From contig URGC01000064.1 in assembly GCA_900547255.1 (NCBI GenBank), positions 1 through 14,067 of the forward strand: a DNA stretch of 14,067 bases, written 5' to 3'. The translations under genes and the position numbers were made by a program. This stretch comes from an uncultured Eubacterium sp. Its GTDB lineage: Bacteria; Bacillota; Clostridia; Lachnospirales; Lachnospiraceae. Below the pieces are notes generated by a model. The model was not told the origin of the DNA, did not search any database, and saw nothing but the letters and a program-made list of their open reading frames with translations. This document shows positions 12,677 through 14,067 of the stretch, piece by piece; within the stretch, counting starts at the first letter, position 1; each line of letters opens with the position of its first letter.

Positions 12677-14067
12677 ATGAGCAAAGAGTTAGAGAAAAAT
12701 TACAACCCTTCTGAGATTGAAGACAGATTATATCAGAAGTGGCTGGACAAGAAGTACTTTCATGCAGAGGTAGACAGAAGTAAAAAGCCTTTTACAATTG
12801 TTATGCCACCTCCAAACATTACAGGAAAGCTTCATATGGGTCATGCATTGGACAATACTATGCAGGATATTCTTATCAGATTCAAGAGAATGCAGGGCTA
12901 TGAGGCACTCTGGGTTCCAGGAACAGACCATGCAAGTATCTCTACAGAGGTTAAGGTTACTAATGCCTTAAAGGATGAGGGAATTGACAAGCATGAACTC
13001 GGAAGAGAAGGATTCCTTAAGAGAACATGGGAGTGGAAGAAGGAGTACGGCGGAACAATTACAAGCCAGTTAAAGAAGATTGGTTCTTCATGTGACTGGG
13101 ACAGAGAGCGTTTCACAATGGATGAGGGATGTTCTAAGGCTGTACAGACTGTATTTATCAATCTTTATAATAAGGGACTTATATATAAAGGAAGCAGAAT
13201 TGTCAACTGGTGTCCAGTATGTAAGACATCTATCTCAGATGCAGAGGTTGAACATGAGAATCAGGCAGGACATTTCTGGCATATCAATTACCCAGTAGTA
13301 GGTGAAGAGGGAAGATTTGTACAGATAGCGACAACAAGACCAGAGACACTTCTCGGTGACTCAGCACTTGCTGTTAACCCTGATGATGACAGATATAAAG
13401 ATCTCGTAGGCAAGGAGGTTTACCTTCCTCTTACAGACAGAAAGATTCCTGTTATTGCAGATTCATATGTTGATATGGAATTTGGTACAGGTGTTGTTAA
13501 GATTACACCAGCCCATGACCCTAACGACTTTGAGGTAGGTAAGAGACATAACCTTCCAGAGATTAACATATTAAATGATGATGCTACAATTAACAATCTT
13601 GGCGGCAAGTATGCCGGTATGGATCGTTATGAGGCAAGAAAGGCTATGGTAGCAGACCTTGATGCACAGGGACTTCTTGTTAAGGTTGAAGACCATGAGC
13701 ACAATGTAGGTACACATGACCGTTGTAAGACAACTGTAGAGCCAATGATTAAGCAGCAGTGGTTTGTCAAGATGGATGAGCTTATCAAGCCAGCCGTAGA
13801 GGGCGTTAAGAATGGCGATATCGAGCTTATGCCAGCATCTATGGACAAGACATACTATAACTGGACAGATAATATCCGTGATTGGTGTATATCAAGACAG
13901 CTCTGGTGGGGACACAGAATCCCAGCATATTACTGTAAGGATTGTGGCGAGATGGTAGTATCAGCAGATGCTGTATGCACATGCCCTAAGTGTGGAAGTT
14001 CTAACATGGAGCAGGATCCAGATACACTTGATACATGGTTCTCATCTGCATTATGGCCATTCTCAAC
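12677..14067 (+). CDS. valS: Valyl-tRNA synthetase (ValS), 3'-truncated by window edge
   Basis: The first 463 codons of a class Ia synthetase that charges tRNA-Val; the frame is open to the window end. The HIGH signature is HMGH (53-56) in PPPNITGKLHMGHALDN, followed by VPGTDHASIST (80-90). The CP1 editing domain, which removes mischarged Thr, spans about 190-340 with TTRPETLLGD (219-228) and GTGVVKITPAHDPNDF (270-285). Cysteine pairs CPVC (179-182), CKDC (420-423) and CPKC (436-439) suggest zinc sites. ISRQLWWGHRIPAYYC (405-420) and DPDTLDTWFSSALWP (447-461) are standard catalytic-domain blocks. The KMSKS motif and anticodon-binding domain lie beyond the window. AAAGGAG (12662-12668) precedes the ATG. 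It is regulated by the valine T-box. Confidence 0.97.
   Translation, partial: MSKELEKNYNPSEIEDRLYQKWLDKKYFHAEVDRSKKPFTIVMPPPNITGKLHMGHALDNTMQDILIRFKRMQGYEALWVPGTDHASISTEVKVTNALKDEGIDKHELGREGFLKRTWEWKKEYGGTITSQLKKIGSSCDWDRERFTMDEGCSKAVQTVFINLYNKGLIYKGSRIVNWCPVCKTSISDAEVEHENQAGHFWHINYPVVGEEGRFVQIATTRPETLLGDSALAVNPDDDRYKDLVGKEVYLPLTDRKIPVIADSYVDMEFGTGVVKITPAHDPNDFEVGKRHNLPEINILNDDATINNLGGKYAGMDRYEARKAMVADLDAQGLLVKVEDHEHNVGTHDRCKTTVEPMIKQQWFVKMDELIKPAVEGVKNGDIELMPASMDKTYYNWTDNIRDWCISRQLWWGHRIPAYYCKDCGEMVVSADAVCTCPKCGSSNMEQDPDTLDTWFSSALWPFS

Noticed and set aside
1..14067. Mobile elements, CRISPR arrays, tRNA or rRNA genes, phage or defence genes.
   Set aside because: No transposase, integrase, direct repeat array or RNA gene is visible; gene content is ordinary chromosomal metabolism.

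Overview
The window looks like chromosomal DNA of a low-GC anaerobic Firmicute, most likely a Lachnospiraceae member (Lachnospira/Eubacterium-like). This is inferred from the AT-rich codon use, strong AGGAGG-type ribosome binding sites, sigma-A-type promoters, two T-box leaders, and proteins typical of that family (a lysine-rich DUF6465-type protein, a CarD-like protein and an HPr-like protein). All recognisable genes lie on the + strand. I see no mobile element, CRISPR array, tRNA or rRNA.

Layout. Positions 3-1308 hold the end of a TPR-repeat protein gene, overlapped by a HAD-family phosphatase gene. A good promoter inside the 3' end of the HAD gene (TTGACA, 17 bp, TAATAT) starts a leader of about 390 nt. 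The leader is a tryptophan-type T-box that carries two successive intrinsic terminators. It controls trpE-trpG-trpC-trpF-trpB-trpA plus a small unknown gene (1714-7499). The operon encodes every chorismate-to-tryptophan step except anthranilate phosphoribosyltransferase: there is no trpD, either free-standing or fused to trpG.

Positions 7578-8365 carry a separately promoted pair: an HPr-like protein that has lost the phosphorylatable His but kept the regulatory Ser, and a lysine/alanine-tailed DUF6465-type protein. A long-loop hairpin with a T-run follows. Next come an NhaD/ArsB-type sodium:proton antiporter and, 13 bp on, a cytidylate-kinase-like protein with a long N-terminal extension (8602-10972). 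A strong promoter then drives a CarD-like transcription factor, followed by a membrane-anchored polysaccharide deacetylase (11079-12367).

The window ends with a valine T-box (specifier GTA, T-box bulge TGGT) and the first 463 codons of valS, which runs off the edge. The two T-boxes let uncharged tRNA-Trp and tRNA-Val control tryptophan synthesis and valine charging. The most noteworthy points are the missing trpD, the duplicated antiterminator core and terminators in the trp leader, the His-less HPr paralogue, and the unknown small gene at the trp operon tail. I did not find a convincing wholly new system.
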